Source: Halocynthiibacter sp049608145
GTDB lineage: Bacteria; Pseudomonadota; Alphaproteobacteria; Rhodobacterales; Rhodobacteraceae
Length of the DNA stretch: 64,000 bases
Assembly: GCF_049608145.1 (NCBI RefSeq)
Contig: NZ_JBMYXF010000002.1
Span: 86,782 to 150,781 of the forward strand
Direction of reading: 5' to 3'
Below the pieces are notes generated by a model. It saw only the letters and a list, made by a program, of their open reading frames with translations, did not search any database and had not been told where the DNA came from. Positions 1 through 9,530 of the stretch are shown one piece after another (the first letter of the stretch is position 1; every line of letters starts with the position of its first letter). Position numbers and translations under genes: made by a program.

Positions 1-146
1 CCGATACCATTGAACAGTTCGCTGACCCTGAGCTTCGGGAAAAGTTGATCCGAAACTTCCTGATCCGCAGCGAAGCGCAAAATTTCAGTGCCCAGGCCTC
101 TTCAGGACAGACCGCTCTGACCTTACTCCAGTCAACAATTCGGTAA
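1..146 (+). CDS. 3' end of DUF1217-family flagellar-associated protein (partial)
   Basis: An open frame (codons from base 3) runs from the window edge to TAA at 144-146. The visible tail has the pattern of DUF1217 protein C-termini as I remember them: an 'EQFADPELREKLIRNFL' stretch followed by a 'GQTALTLLQS' end. DUF1217 proteins are common in rhodobacteral flagellar clusters and have no settled function. It lies 92 bp upstream of motB on the same strand, which fits a flagellar role. The N-terminal part is outside the window, so the family call rests on 47 residues. Confidence 0.6.
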   Translation, partial: DTIEQFADPELREKLIRNFLIRSEAQNFSAQASSGQTALTLLQSTIR

Positions 147-238
147 ACACCGTCGAACTTTACCCTCAATTTTAACTGTTAATCACCACTTCATCCGAAG
201 CTGCTACACCTTATCTTGGGTAAAAGTGAGGTGGTAAG

Positions 239-1093
239 ATGAGTACGGATGGGTTGGCCCCCGTAATTATCAAAAAAGTCAAAAAGGGGGGCGGAGACGG
301 CCACCATGGGGGGGCCTGGAAGGTTGCCTATGCTGACTTTGTTACGGCGATGATGGCGTTTTTCATGCTGATGTGGCTTTTAAATGCGACCACTGAAAAA
401 CAACGCAAAGGTATCGCAGATTATTTCAGTCCTACAATACCTGTTCACCGCGTCTCAGGTGGGGGGGATGGAATAGGTGGTGGCGATTCCGTTTTCACAG
501 AAGAAACACTGGCGCAAAATGGCACCGGTGGATCCATCGCGGCGCCGTCATCCGAAGACGCCGCTGCCGGTGCCACTGTTGGTGATGCCCAGGGCGCTGC
601 GGTTGAAGAAGGTGCCGTTGAGGAAGAAGAAATTCAACGTCTTCTGGAGGAACTTTCCGGCAATGGCGGTGAAAGCCTTGCCATGGATAACCCCTTGAAA
701 CACGTATTGACCAAGGTAACTGACGAAGGACTAATCGTCGAAATTTTTGACACGCCAGGTGAACCTCTGTTTCAGGGGAACAGCGCTGTGCCAACTGATG
801 TTCTCATTGAAATTGCTGCGATAATGCAACGTGTCTTTGCATTGGTTGAAAACAACCTCGCAATCAACGGCCATATCCGAGCGCATCCGGTGGTGCTGGC
901 GAACAGCCCCGTCTGGGAACTGTCATCTGCACGCGCATCTTCTATGCGTGAATTGATGGAAGATACGGGTTTCGCGCCGGAACGCACCCAGAGAGTTTCG
1001 GGTTTCGCCGACAGAAAACTAATCGCCCTTGATCCTATGTCACCGCGAAATAACCGACTGGAACTCATTCTTTTGCGGTCGAACCAGCAATAG
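239..1093 (+). CDS. motB: Flagellar motor stator protein MotB
   Basis: Encodes 284 residues. MotB pairs with MotA to form the proton-driven stator and anchors it to peptidoglycan. The N-terminus has a basic stretch, then one membrane segment at about residues 28-49 (GAWKVAYADFVTAMMAFFML); Asp33 in YADF is in the position of the proton-carrying aspartate. A Gly/Ala/Glu-rich linker (about 75-150) leads to an OmpA/MotB peptidoglycan-binding domain (about 170-280; INGHIRAHP, SSARASSMRELM, PRNNRLELIL). The start follows a GAGGTGG ribosome site. motA is not in the window. It heads the run motB-flgE-flgK-flgL-flgI. Confidence 0.93.
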   Translation: MSTDGLAPVIIKKVKKGGGDGHHGGAWKVAYADFVTAMMAFFMLMWLLNATTEKQRKGIADYFSPTIPVHRVSGGGDGIGGGDSVFTEETLAQNGTGGSIAAPSSEDAAAGATVGDAQGAAVEEGAVEEEEIQRLLEELSGNGGESLAMDNPLKHVLTKVTDEGLIVEIFDTPGEPLFQGNSAVPTDVLIEIAAIMQRVFALVENNLAINGHIRAHPVVLANSPVWELSSARASSMRELMEDTGFAPERTQRVSGFADRKLIALDPMSPRNNRLELILLRSNQQ

Positions 1094-1196
1094 TACACAG
1101 ATAAATCACTCATTTTTGTCGCTGTTAGCCGCTTGTTAAGCTGCGGTCATTATAGATGGATCAAACACAGGGATTGATGCAGCAGAAAGGCGCACC

Positions 1197-2513
1197 ATGA
1201 CTATATCTTCATCTCTCAACGCAGGCGTGGCCGGGTTATTCGCCAATGCCACGAAACTTGCGACGATTTCAGACAATATCGCGAACTCCAACACCTTTGG
1301 GTACAAGCGTGCCATGGCGGATTTTGATTCCTTTGTAATTACACAAAGTTCTTCATCCGGCACATATTCCGCGGGCGGCGTGCGCGCAAGCACCACCCGG
1401 TTGGTTGAAGAGCGAGGCCCGATTGTTTCAACATCCAATGCCATGGACATCGCCATTGCCGGACGGGGAATGTTGCCTGTGACAACCACCACATCCGTGG
1501 GTGCCACTTCCGGCGATCAGCCCCTGATGATGACAACCACCGGATCATTTCACACTGATGCCGATGGCATTCTACGCACAAAATCCGGTTTGGTTCTTTT
1601 GGGGGTTCCCGCAAATGCTGACGGATCAATAGACACATTCCCGCGAGACACTTCCGCCGGGTTGGAGCCGGTAAGAATCAACTCGAATCAGACGGCGGGG
1701 GATCCAACAACCCAGATGAATCTCGGGGTAAATCTTCCTGCAACTGAGACCGAGGTTGGAATGCCCGGAACTGCGCTCCCTTTATCGGTCGAATATTTCG
1801 GCAATTTGGGGACGTCTGAAACCCTGGACATTACCTTCACCCCGACCATTCCAACACCGCCCACAACGGGCTTTTCCAACACTTGGACCATGGAAATCAC
1901 CGATTCCGCGCAAGCAGGGGCAAGCATCGGGAATTACACCATCTCATTTGATGACAGCCAGGCAAACGGCGGCACCCTGTCTTCAGTTACCGTGAATTCC
2001 GGCGGTGCATATAACCCCGCAACCGGTGCACTGGCCCTGACCGTTGACGGCGGTCCATTGACTGTCACGATCGGTCAACTGGGGGATACAAATGGTCTGA
2101 CCCAACTGTCTGATAGCTTTGCGCCAACGTCGATTACCAAAGACGGCTCCCCAGTGGGGAACCTGACATCTGTGGAAATTGACGAAAATGGTTTTATCAA
2201 TGCAACGTATGACACCGGCTTTATCCGACGTCTTTATCAGGTTCCGCTGGTTGATGTACCTAGTCCGAACAATCTGATCGCAATGAACAATCAGGCTTAC
2301 CAGGTTTCCCCAAACAGTGGCTCTTTTTTCCTGTGGGACGCGGGTGATGGCCCCACTGGCGCAGTTTCTGGATATGCTCGGGAAGGTTCAACCACCGATG
2401 TCGCGGGCGAACTGACCGCCCTGATCCAGACCCAGCGCGCATATTCTTCCAACGCAAAAGTAATCCAAACTGTGGATGAGATGTTGCAGGAGACAACCAA
2501 CATCAAACGATAA
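1197..2513 (+). CDS. flgE: Flagellar hook protein FlgE
   Basis: Encodes 438 residues forming the hook, the universal joint outside the outer membrane. The N-terminus has the conserved rod/hook signature (SSLNAGVAGLFANATKLATISDNIANSNTFGYKRA), and the C-terminus has the matching helical zipper (GELTALIQTQRAYSSNAKVIQTVDEMLQETTNIKR). The centre is a Thr/Ser/Gly-rich variable region, as in hook proteins. It has no signal peptide, as expected for type III export. AAAGG precedes the ATG. The next gene, flgK, begins 39 bp downstream. Confidence 0.95.
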   Translation: MTISSSLNAGVAGLFANATKLATISDNIANSNTFGYKRAMADFDSFVITQSSSSGTYSAGGVRASTTRLVEERGPIVSTSNAMDIAIAGRGMLPVTTTTSVGATSGDQPLMMTTTGSFHTDADGILRTKSGLVLLGVPANADGSIDTFPRDTSAGLEPVRINSNQTAGDPTTQMNLGVNLPATETEVGMPGTALPLSVEYFGNLGTSETLDITFTPTIPTPPTTGFSNTWTMEITDSAQAGASIGNYTISFDDSQANGGTLSSVTVNSGGAYNPATGALALTVDGGPLTVTIGQLGDTNGLTQLSDSFAPTSITKDGSPVGNLTSVEIDENGFINATYDTGFIRRLYQVPLVDVPSPNNLIAMNNQAYQVSPNSGSFFLWDAGDGPTGAVSGYAREGSTTDVAGELTALIQTQRAYSSNAKVIQTVDEMLQETTNIKR

Positions 2514-2552
2514 ACCACAGATCCCGGACCAGAAAGGTAACCAGGATTCCCC

Positions 2553-4007
2553 ATGAGCATCACCGGTTCAATCGCCAATGCCCTATCCGGCCTAAACGCC
2601 ACATCCCGGCGGGCCGAGATCGTTTCGTCCAACATCGCCAATGCAAACACCGAAGGATACGGCGTTCGGCAGCTGGATGTTTCTGCCGCGACGGTCGCAG
2701 GTGGCGGTGCCGGTGTTCGCATCGACGGAGTTACCCGGCTGATTGACAATGGCGTCATTCAGGACAGGCGTCTTGCAGACGCAAGTCTGGGTGAAAGCAC
2801 TAAACGATCCTCTTTTTTCGCCAGTGTGGAAAATGCGATCGGATCCCCTGAAGAAGCGGGTTCACTTTCTGGACGTATCGCTGATTTGGAAGCCGCATTG
2901 ATTTCCGCTGCAAGTCGGCCAGATTCCGAACCCCGACTGAACGACGTGCTGAACGAAGCCCAAGGTATCACACAGCATCTGAAATCAGCTTCTGATCAGG
3001 TTCAGACATTACGTGAAGAAGCGGATCACGGGATTGCGCGTGATGTAAAACAGCTTAATGAAGGGCTCCAAAATATTCGAGACATCAACATCTCGATTGC
3101 AGCAACGCAGGCACGCGGTCTTGATGCGGCGGCGCTTCAGGATCAGCGGCAAAGGCTTATCGATGGATTATCATCGATTGTGCCCATTCGCCAAGTTCCC
3201 CGTGATAATGGCACGGTGGCACTGTTTACGACAGCTGGCACTGTTCTTTTGGATGGAAAAGCCACCGAATTTGGCTTCCAAGAAACCAGTACCATCACTC
3301 CGGACATGACAACCACTGGTCTGTTGTCTGGGTTAACTGTGAATGGCATCCCTGCGGATACAAGTTCCGGACACAGTCTATTGCGTGGCGGGTCCCTCAT
3401 TGCAAATTTCGAAGTCCGGGATGAATTGGCGATCGAAGCACAATCACAACTGGATGCTGTTGCACGAAATCTGGTCGAACGTTTTCAGTCGCCATCAACA
3501 GACCCAACGTTGAGTCCAGGGGATGCAGGAATTTTTACAGATTCCGGAACAGCTTTTTCTGCTGCAGATGAACTCGGCTTATCCGCACGATTACAGATCA
3601 ACCCACTGGCCGATCCTCAGAACGGCGGTGAAATCAGACGATTACGTGATGGCCTTGGTGCGATCGTTCCCGGAAATGTTGGCAACGCCTCGCAACTGCA
3701 ACGCTTGGCCTCTGCACTTCAGGCACCAGAAGTCATGGCTTCCGGATCATTTTCTTCCGGAGCTCGGGGAATGACGACGCTTGTGTCCGATTTACTGTCA
3801 GAATTTGGGACCTCCCGCCAAGCTGCAGAAGCGGATGTTACTTATGCCAACGTTCAGTTCGAAACCTTTAAGAACATGGAACTACAGGCCGGTGTCGATA
3901 CCGACCGAGAAATGCAGGAACTGCTTTTGGTAGAACAGGCCTATGCCGCCAACGCCCGGGTTCTTCAGACGGCTGATGAACTGATTCAAATGCTGATTGG
4001 ATTATAA
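2553..4007 (+). CDS. flgK: Flagellar hook-associated protein 1 FlgK
   Basis: Encodes 484 residues. FlgK is the first hook-filament junction protein. It shows the N-terminal signature SITGSIANALSGLNATSRRAEIVSSNIANANTEGYGVR and the C-terminal coiled-coil end ELLLVEQAYAANARVLQTADELIQMLIGL shared by FlgE/FlgK-type axial proteins. A helical coiled-coil segment lies near residues 125-175. The length is within the usual alphaproteobacterial range. It abuts flgL: the stop ends at 4007 and the flgL ATG is at 4008. Confidence 0.93.
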   Translation: MSITGSIANALSGLNATSRRAEIVSSNIANANTEGYGVRQLDVSAATVAGGGAGVRIDGVTRLIDNGVIQDRRLADASLGESTKRSSFFASVENAIGSPEEAGSLSGRIADLEAALISAASRPDSEPRLNDVLNEAQGITQHLKSASDQVQTLREEADHGIARDVKQLNEGLQNIRDINISIAATQARGLDAAALQDQRQRLIDGLSSIVPIRQVPRDNGTVALFTTAGTVLLDGKATEFGFQETSTITPDMTTTGLLSGLTVNGIPADTSSGHSLLRGGSLIANFEVRDELAIEAQSQLDAVARNLVERFQSPSTDPTLSPGDAGIFTDSGTAFSAADELGLSARLQINPLADPQNGGEIRRLRDGLGAIVPGNVGNASQLQRLASALQAPEVMASGSFSSGARGMTTLVSDLLSEFGTSRQAAEADVTYANVQFETFKNMELQAGVDTDREMQELLLVEQAYAANARVLQTADELIQMLIGL

Positions 4008-5015
4008 ATGCCTAACTTTTTATCGGTCGGGGATCTGTCACAAAGTTTTCTGATGAACCGCTATAACTCAAGCCTTAAAACAAAGATGAACCAGTTGTCA
4101 CTGGAACTTACCAGCGGTCAAGTTCAGGATGTCGCCGGACGCCTAAGGGGCGATTTTTCACCAGTCGCCAGCATCGACAGGTCGCTGACAGCGCTAAATG
4201 CGTATAAAACGGCCAATTCCGAAGCCGCTTTGCTGGCAACAACCATGCAGAACGCCCTAGAAACGGTGCAGAGCTATGTATCAGATGCGGCACCGGATTT
4301 AATCATGGCAAGTGATTCCGGTCACATCCATATGATTACCCCAGCAGCGGCAGACGCACATCAAAAGTTCGAAGCCGTGTTGTCGGCCTTAAACACCCAG
4401 GTCGCGGGGCGCAGTCTGTTTTCAGGAACTGCAACCGATAGGATCGCCATGGCGGACCCAGACATCATCCTTGATGCGCTAAATGTCGCGATCGCAGCCG
4501 AAACCACAGCCGCTGGCATCCAGTCTGTTGTCGACACGTGGTTTGCCCCAGGCGGCGGATTCGACACGGTTGCCTATGACGGTGCGGTTAACGACGTTGC
4601 GCCTTTGGACATCGGGCCAAACGAAACAACTGACCTTGCCGTCCGGGCCGATCACAACGCAATTCGCGAAAGCCTGAAAGGCCTTGCCACGGCATCTTTG
4701 GTTCACCAGGGGGCCCTGTCCAGCAATCTGACAGAACAAGCTGCGCTTATTTCATATTCCGGACAAACCCTGCTTTCAGCAGAAAATGCCGTTTTGAATA
4801 TTCGCACCGGGATTGGCGTTTCCGAGGCCCAAATCGAACAGGCGTCGGTGCGCAATAATACTGAAACCAACGTGTTGGAAATTTCGCGCGCCGGTCTTCT
4901 GGAAGTCGATCCGTACAGCACAGCAACAGAGCTTCAGGCGGCACAAACACAACTGGAAACCCTGTATACCCTAACATCCCGGCTATCGCGCCTGTCACTT
5001 GCGGATTACATCTAA
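4008..5015 (+). CDS. flgL: Flagellar hook-associated protein 3 FlgL / flagellin-like
   Basis: Encodes 335 residues with a flagellin-type N-terminal helix (SQSFLMNRYNSSLKTKMNQLSLELTSGQ) and C-terminal helix (ELQAAQTQLETLYTLTSRLSRLSLADYI). Its position directly after flgK marks it as the second junction protein rather than filament flagellin. The middle contains the FlgL-like 'AGRSLFSGTATDRIAM' segment. The start follows the flgK stop without a gap, and its TAA shares one base with the flgI ATG (TAATG), so translation is probably coupled in both directions. Confidence 0.88.
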   Translation: MPNFLSVGDLSQSFLMNRYNSSLKTKMNQLSLELTSGQVQDVAGRLRGDFSPVASIDRSLTALNAYKTANSEAALLATTMQNALETVQSYVSDAAPDLIMASDSGHIHMITPAAADAHQKFEAVLSALNTQVAGRSLFSGTATDRIAMADPDIILDALNVAIAAETTAAGIQSVVDTWFAPGGGFDTVAYDGAVNDVAPLDIGPNETTDLAVRADHNAIRESLKGLATASLVHQGALSSNLTEQAALISYSGQTLLSAENAVLNIRTGIGVSEAQIEQASVRNNTETNVLEISRAGLLEVDPYSTATELQAAQTQLETLYTLTSRLSRLSLADYI

Positions 5016-6121
5016 TGTTTAGGTTTTTTCTTCAGACTTTTATTTTTGCCCTGCTCTGCCTAAGCACCGCGCAGGCAACCCCTATCCGCCTGAAAGATCT
5101 GGTGGAATTTGATGGTGTCCGGGAAAATGATCTGGTGGGCTATGGGCTTGTCGTTGGATTAAATGGCACCGGAGATGGCATACGAAATGCACCATTCACC
5201 GAAGAAATCATGTCCAATATTCTTGAACGCTTGGGCGTGAACGTAACTGGTGAACAGTTTCGCCCCAAAAATGTTGCTGCTGTTTTTGTCACCGCAACCC
5301 TGCCGCCTTTTGCACGTGCGGGCAGTCAGATTGATATTACGGTTTCCGCCATTGGGGATGCGAAAAGCCTGCTGGGGGGTACACTTGTTATGACCCCGCT
5401 GAACGCCGCCGACGGGGAAATATACGCCGTGGCGCAGGGCACGATTATTGCAGGTGGTTTCAGCGCGGAAGGCGATGGCGGTAGTGTAACCCAGGGTGTT
5501 CCAACCGCCGGATCCATTCCGTCGGGGGCGCGGGTTGAACGTGAAATCGACTTTCAACTGGCGTCTTTGTCCACAATACGTCTTGCTCTGCGATCCCCGG
5601 ATTTCACGACGGCCACCCGTATCGAAACTGCTATCAACCAAGAATTTGGGCGGGCCGTTTCAGTGATGCTGGATGCGGGCACAGTCCAGATTGATATCGC
5701 ATCTACCCGCATGGCATCCCCTGCACATGCGTTGGGACGGATTGAAAATATTCTTGTCACGCCGGAAAGGCGGGCACGGGTGATCGTTGATCAGCGATCC
5801 GGCACGATTGTCATGGGGGAAGATGTTCGCATTTCCCGCGTCGCTGTCGCGCAAGGCAATCTAACGTTACGCATCCAAGAAAATCCTTTGGTTGTTCAGC
5901 CCAACCCTTTTTCGCCAGGAGAAGTCGTTGTGGTGCCCCAGACCACCGCCGGGATCGAAGAGGAGGAAGGAACAGGGCTTGCCGAATTGAATGAAGGGAC
6001 ATCTTTATCCGAAGTCATCGCAGGGCTAAACGCCCTGGGCGTTTCACCCAGGGATATGATCGACATCCTAAAAAGCATCAAAGCAGCAGGTGCATTGCAT
6101 GCCGAATTTATTGTCCGGTAA
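5015..6121 (+). CDS. flgI: Flagellar P-ring protein FlgI
   Basis: Encodes 368 residues. It forms the periplasmic P-ring around the rod. A Sec signal peptide covers about residues 1-21 (FFLQTFIFALLCLSTAQA). The mature start PIRLKDLVEFDGVRENDLVGYGLVVGLNGTGD is diagnostic for FlgI, as are RPKNVAAVFVTATLPPFARAGSQIDITVSA and the end SPRDMIDILKSIKAAGALHAEFIVR. It is the last gene of the flagellar run and converges with the malonyl-CoA ligase gene, whose stop lies 2 bp away. I see no hairpin terminator between them. Confidence 0.96.
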   Translation: MFRFFLQTFIFALLCLSTAQATPIRLKDLVEFDGVRENDLVGYGLVVGLNGTGDGIRNAPFTEEIMSNILERLGVNVTGEQFRPKNVAAVFVTATLPPFARAGSQIDITVSAIGDAKSLLGGTLVMTPLNAADGEIYAVAQGTIIAGGFSAEGDGGSVTQGVPTAGSIPSGARVEREIDFQLASLSTIRLALRSPDFTTATRIETAINQEFGRAVSVMLDAGTVQIDIASTRMASPAHALGRIENILVTPERRARVIVDQRSGTIVMGEDVRISRVAVAQGNLTLRIQENPLVVQPNPFSPGEVVVVPQTTAGIEEEEGTGLAELNEGTSLSEVIAGLNALGVSPRDMIDILKSIKAAGALHAEFIVR

Positions 6122-6123
6122 TG

Positions 6124-7638
6124 TCACTGCATAAACAGGTTTTTATATTCATCCCGTAGCGCATTCTTTTGCACTTTCCCCATCGTATTGCGCGGCAAGG
6201 CATCGATAACCACATATTTTCGCGGGTGTTTAAATTTGGCCAGTTTTGCCGTTACGGCCTCTTTCAACTGTTCTAGATCGACCACATCATCTGAAGTGCG
6301 GGCGATAACGGCGACAACCGTTTCACCAAAATCAGGGTGCGGCACGCCAACCACGGCAGTTTCTAAAACGCCGGGCTGATCATCCAAAACCTGTTCCACT
6401 TCTTTCGGATAGATGTTGAAGCCACCGGAAATGATCAAATCTTTACCGCGCCCAACAATCTGAATGTAACCGTCTTCATCTTTCTGAACGAGATCACCCG
6501 TGATGAAAAAACCGTTTTCACGTAGCTCTTCACGGGTTTTTTCAGGCATATTCCAATACCCGTTAAAAACATTGTCGCCGCGCACTTCCAGCACACCGAT
6601 TTCACCGTCTGGCAACAGCTCCCCTGTTTCGGGCGCAGTGATCCGTGTTTCGACGCCAGGCAAAGGAAAGCCCACAGTGCCCGCACGCCTTTCACCATCA
6701 TATGGGTTTGACGTGCTCATGTTTGTTTCAGTCATTCCGTAGCGTTCCAGAATGCGATGCCCGGTGCGATCTTCAAACTGGCGATGTGTTTCTGCCAGTA
6801 ATGGGGCGGAACCGGAGATAAACAAGCGCATGTTTTTCGTAAGATCTGCCGTAAAACGTGGATCATCCAACAGGCGCGTGTAAAAGGTCGGCACGCCCAT
6901 CATCGACGTTGCCTGTGGCAGGAATGAACACATCGCATCCAGATTAAATTTGGGCAGAAAGACCATAGATCCACCGGCAGCCAACGTCACAAATGTTGCA
7001 ACAAACAGCCCATGGGTATGATAGATCGGCAGGGCATGCATCAACACATCCCGATCCTCAAACTGCCAGAGTTCTTTCAAAACCCTTGCATTTGATGTCA
7101 GGTTTCGATGGCTCAGCATTGCGCCTTTAGACCGCCCGGTTGTACCTGACGTGTATAGCAACGCCGCCAGATCATCATCGTTCCGAGCAACAACAGGTGC
7201 ATCGGCGCGCTGTAACGATGCTTGGGCAGGCAGGGAACCAGATCCATCTTCGTTCAACGTCATCAACTGCGCATTACACGCCTGAGCGATTGGCATTAGT
7301 CCTTTTTGGCAGGTCGTATCACATACCAAGACACGTGCGCCGCTGTCTTCTACAAAATAGGATACTTCAGCCGGAGTGTAGGCGGTGTTCAACGGTAAAA
7401 ACACCACGCCCGCCTGAATGCACCCCAAATACAGAGCAAGCGTTTCCGGGGATTTCCCAACCTGCGCGGCCAGCCTATCACCGGGTTCAAGACCCAGTTC
7501 AGTTACAAGATTTGCGTATCGTGCAACCCGCCCGAAAAATGTGGAATAGCGGATGGTTTCGCCATCCTGCAAATACAAAAACACATTCTCAGATTTCCGC
7601 CAAGGGCGCATAAGGGTATCGAAAATCAGGTTTGCCAT
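6124..7638 (-). CDS. matB: Malonyl-CoA/AMP-dependent acyl-CoA synthetase (MatB-like)
   Basis: Encodes 504 residues of the ANL (acyl-CoA synthetase) superfamily, which makes an acyl-adenylate from ATP and then the CoA thioester. The P-loop-like motif YTSGTTGRSKGA is near residue 162, the A5 motif RYGMTETNM near 300, the A7/A8 motif ITGDLVQKDEDGYIQIVGRGKDLIISGG near 400, and the catalytic Lys motif PRNTMGKVQKNALR at the end. Length and overall sequence fit MatB, which activates malonate, but substrate is inferred from overall resemblance only. It is a single gene without obvious operon partners. Start ATG at 7638. Confidence 0.8.
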   Translation of the reverse strand: MANLIFDTLMRPWRKSENVFLYLQDGETIRYSTFFGRVARYANLVTELGLEPGDRLAAQVGKSPETLALYLGCIQAGVVFLPLNTAYTPAEVSYFVEDSGARVLVCDTTCQKGLMPIAQACNAQLMTLNEDGSGSLPAQASLQRADAPVVARNDDDLAALLYTSGTTGRSKGAMLSHRNLTSNARVLKELWQFEDRDVLMHALPIYHTHGLFVATFVTLAAGGSMVFLPKFNLDAMCSFLPQATSMMGVPTFYTRLLDDPRFTADLTKNMRLFISGSAPLLAETHRQFEDRTGHRILERYGMTETNMSTSNPYDGERRAGTVGFPLPGVETRITAPETGELLPDGEIGVLEVRGDNVFNGYWNMPEKTREELRENGFFITGDLVQKDEDGYIQIVGRGKDLIISGGFNIYPKEVEQVLDDQPGVLETAVVGVPHPDFGETVVAVIARTSDDVVDLEQLKEAVTAKLAKFKHPRKYVVIDALPRNTMGKVQKNALRDEYKNLFMQ

Positions 7639-7797
7639 CTGCTTATCTCTTTTATTGTTCCCGCTTTTCTTCGCAGATCGGGCATGTCAGGTAAATACTC
7701 TCTCATCCGCCGTTTCAGATTGCCCGCGTCAGCAACACCTTGCCGATATATAAAGCAAAGGGATGTATACGAGGCGTTCAATACTTATACTTAAACT

Positions 7798-8400
7798 ATG
7801 AAAAAGAGTTTCCTCCTTGCCCCCACCCTGCTGCTGGCGATGGCTTTTCCCGCTGCGGCAGATATTATTTCCCTGAACGACCTGTCGGGTTATCTGAACG
7901 ATTTGCGGACAGCCAAAGCCGAGTTTACGCAGATCAACAGTGACGGATCCCGGTCAAACGGTACATTTTATATACGACGCCCAGGCCGGGCCCGTTTTGA
8001 ATATAACTCGCCAGAAGAAACACTGGTGATGGCTGGTGGTGGTCAGGTTGCGATTTTTGATGGAAAATCCAACACAGGCCCTGAACAATACCCGCTGCGC
8101 CGCACGCCTTTGTCGGTTATTCTTGCCCGCCGGGTAAATTTGAACAATGCGAATATGGTGACAGGCCATCGTGAAGACGGCGGCAATACGATTGTCACTG
8201 CGCGTGATCCTGAACATGCCGAATACGGAAATATTCAGCTGGTCTTCTCTGACAATCCGATAAAATTGCGTCAGTGGATTATTACAGATCAAAGCAACAA
8301 TCGCACTGTCGTCAATCTGGATGATCTGTCGCCTCAGCGAAACCTGTCATCCCTGTTGTTTTCCATACCACATGAGGTGAACAGGCGTAACGGCGATTAA
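7798..8400 (+). CDS. lolA: LolA-like outer-membrane lipoprotein carrier protein
   Basis: Encodes 200 residues. LolA shuttles lipoproteins through the periplasm from LolCDE to the outer membrane. The signal peptide is at about residues 1-21 (KKSFLLAPTLLLAMAFPAAA). The mature part has the LolA-like pattern LNDLRTAKAEFTQINSDGSRSNGTFYIRRPGRARFEY and a run of beta strands ending in LSSLLFSIP. It stands alone, and the lytic transglycosylase gene converges on it with a 22-bp gap. A LolA-fold protein with another cargo cannot be excluded. Confidence 0.82.
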   Translation: MKKSFLLAPTLLLAMAFPAAADIISLNDLSGYLNDLRTAKAEFTQINSDGSRSNGTFYIRRPGRARFEYNSPEETLVMAGGGQVAIFDGKSNTGPEQYPLRRTPLSVILARRVNLNNANMVTGHREDGGNTIVTARDPEHAEYGNIQLVFSDNPIKLRQWIITDQSNNRTVVNLDDLSPQRNLSSLLFSIPHEVNRRNGD

Positions 8401-8422
8401 GCCGGCGCCTGCACCACTGATT

Positions 8423-9001
8423 TTATAAACAACCTCTGAGCTGGCGCCGATATGTATTGGCGCGGCTCTGCACCCGGGCAGCAACCTGAACAAGCCAGGA
8501 TTTCGCCCGATAACTGCCGCGGGAATAGCCTCCACGGCCTTCGTGATATGCCAGATACTGATTGCGGGCGTCAGACAGAGGGATATTCAACTGATCCCGG
8601 GTTGCTGTCATATACCAACCAATAAAATCAGTCGCATCATCGATATCGTTTCGCTTGGCACCTCGGCTGTTGGTTTCCCGGCGGTATTCATCCCAGGTCG
8701 CATCCAACGCCTGACTGTATCCATATGCGGAACTCTGGCGTCCCATAGGGATCACGCCCAGCGCATATCGCAAAGGTGTGCGCGCGTTCGCAATAAACTT
8801 ACTTTCTTGATAGATAGTCGCCATCTGCACATGCACCGGAACGCCCCAACGTCTTTCCGTACGTTTCATGGCACGTTCAAATGATGGGCGCTGATCAAGG
8901 ATACTGCACGCATTATCAAGATTTCGAGGAGCCGAGTTATTACTACTGCCACAGGCGGCAACAAAACCAAGCAAGATCAGGGCGCGAAGGCTTTTTTTCA
9001 T
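8423..9001 (-). CDS. Lytic transglycosylase SLT-domain lipoprotein
   Basis: Encodes 192 residues. The N-terminus is a lipoprotein signal (KKSLRALILLGFVAACGSS; lipobox Cys at about residue 17), so it is probably membrane-anchored. The SLT-like lysozyme fold is indicated by VPVHVQMATIYQESKF, where the Glu of QES is the expected catalytic acid, and by AYGYSQALDATWDEYR and YLAYHEGRGGY. It would cleave peptidoglycan to release anhydromuropeptides. Basic, Arg-rich C-terminus. No clear operon partner. Confidence 0.82.
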   Translation of the reverse strand: MKKSLRALILLGFVAACGSSNNSAPRNLDNACSILDQRPSFERAMKRTERRWGVPVHVQMATIYQESKFIANARTPLRYALGVIPMGRQSSAYGYSQALDATWDEYRRETNSRGAKRNDIDDATDFIGWYMTATRDQLNIPLSDARNQYLAYHEGRGGYSRGSYRAKSWLVQVAARVQSRANTYRRQLRGCL

Positions 9002-9203
9002 TGGTTACTGCTCATTTATTATTGTTTGGCCCAGCATAACCCATTTTTGTCCTGGCGAAAATGACGGATATCCGTTTTCTCTGCCCAGGCCGGGTTTTCC
9101 GGATAAACCACTGCTTTTTTCGCGAAATTCCGCCCAAAACCCAACAGAGATCGTAGACTTATGGCATAGTGAGTTATAAGTTTCTGCGCTCGGGAGTATG
9201 ATT

Positions 9204-9530
9204 ATGTTAAAAGCGCATGCAAAATTTCAACTGGGCCAGGTGGTGCATCATCGTACCCATCCTTTCCGTGGTGTGGTTTTTGATATCGATCCGAAATTTT
9301 CGAACACTGACGCATGGTATGAAGCCATACCCGCAGACAGCCGCCCCGCTAAAGATCAGCCATATTACCATCTTCTCGCTGAGAATGATGAAAGCTATTA
9401 TATTGCTTACGTTTCCGAACAAAATCTTATTCAGGATACATCGGGGCAACCTATTGGCCACCCCGATTTAGCAGATATTTTCGGTGAGCTCGAAAATGGT
9501 ATTTATACCGTTGATTTTGCCTTAAATTAG
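9204..9530 (+). CDS. hspQ: Heat shock protein HspQ
   Basis: Encodes 108 residues from the ATG at 9204, which has GGGAG seven bases upstream; an in-frame ATG at 9198 is too close to that ribosome site. HspQ is a small hemimethylated-DNA-binding-fold protein that acts as a Lon specificity enhancer and unstable-protein factor in enterobacteria. The family pattern is clear: AKFQLGQVVHHRTHPFRGVVFDIDPKF, then DQPYYHLLAENDESYYIAYVSEQNL. Its 3' end overlaps the convergent rhodanese gene by four bases. Confidence 0.88.
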   Translation: MLKAHAKFQLGQVVHHRTHPFRGVVFDIDPKFSNTDAWYEAIPADSRPAKDQPYYHLLAENDESYYIAYVSEQNLIQDTSGQPIGHPDLADIFGELENGIYTVDFALN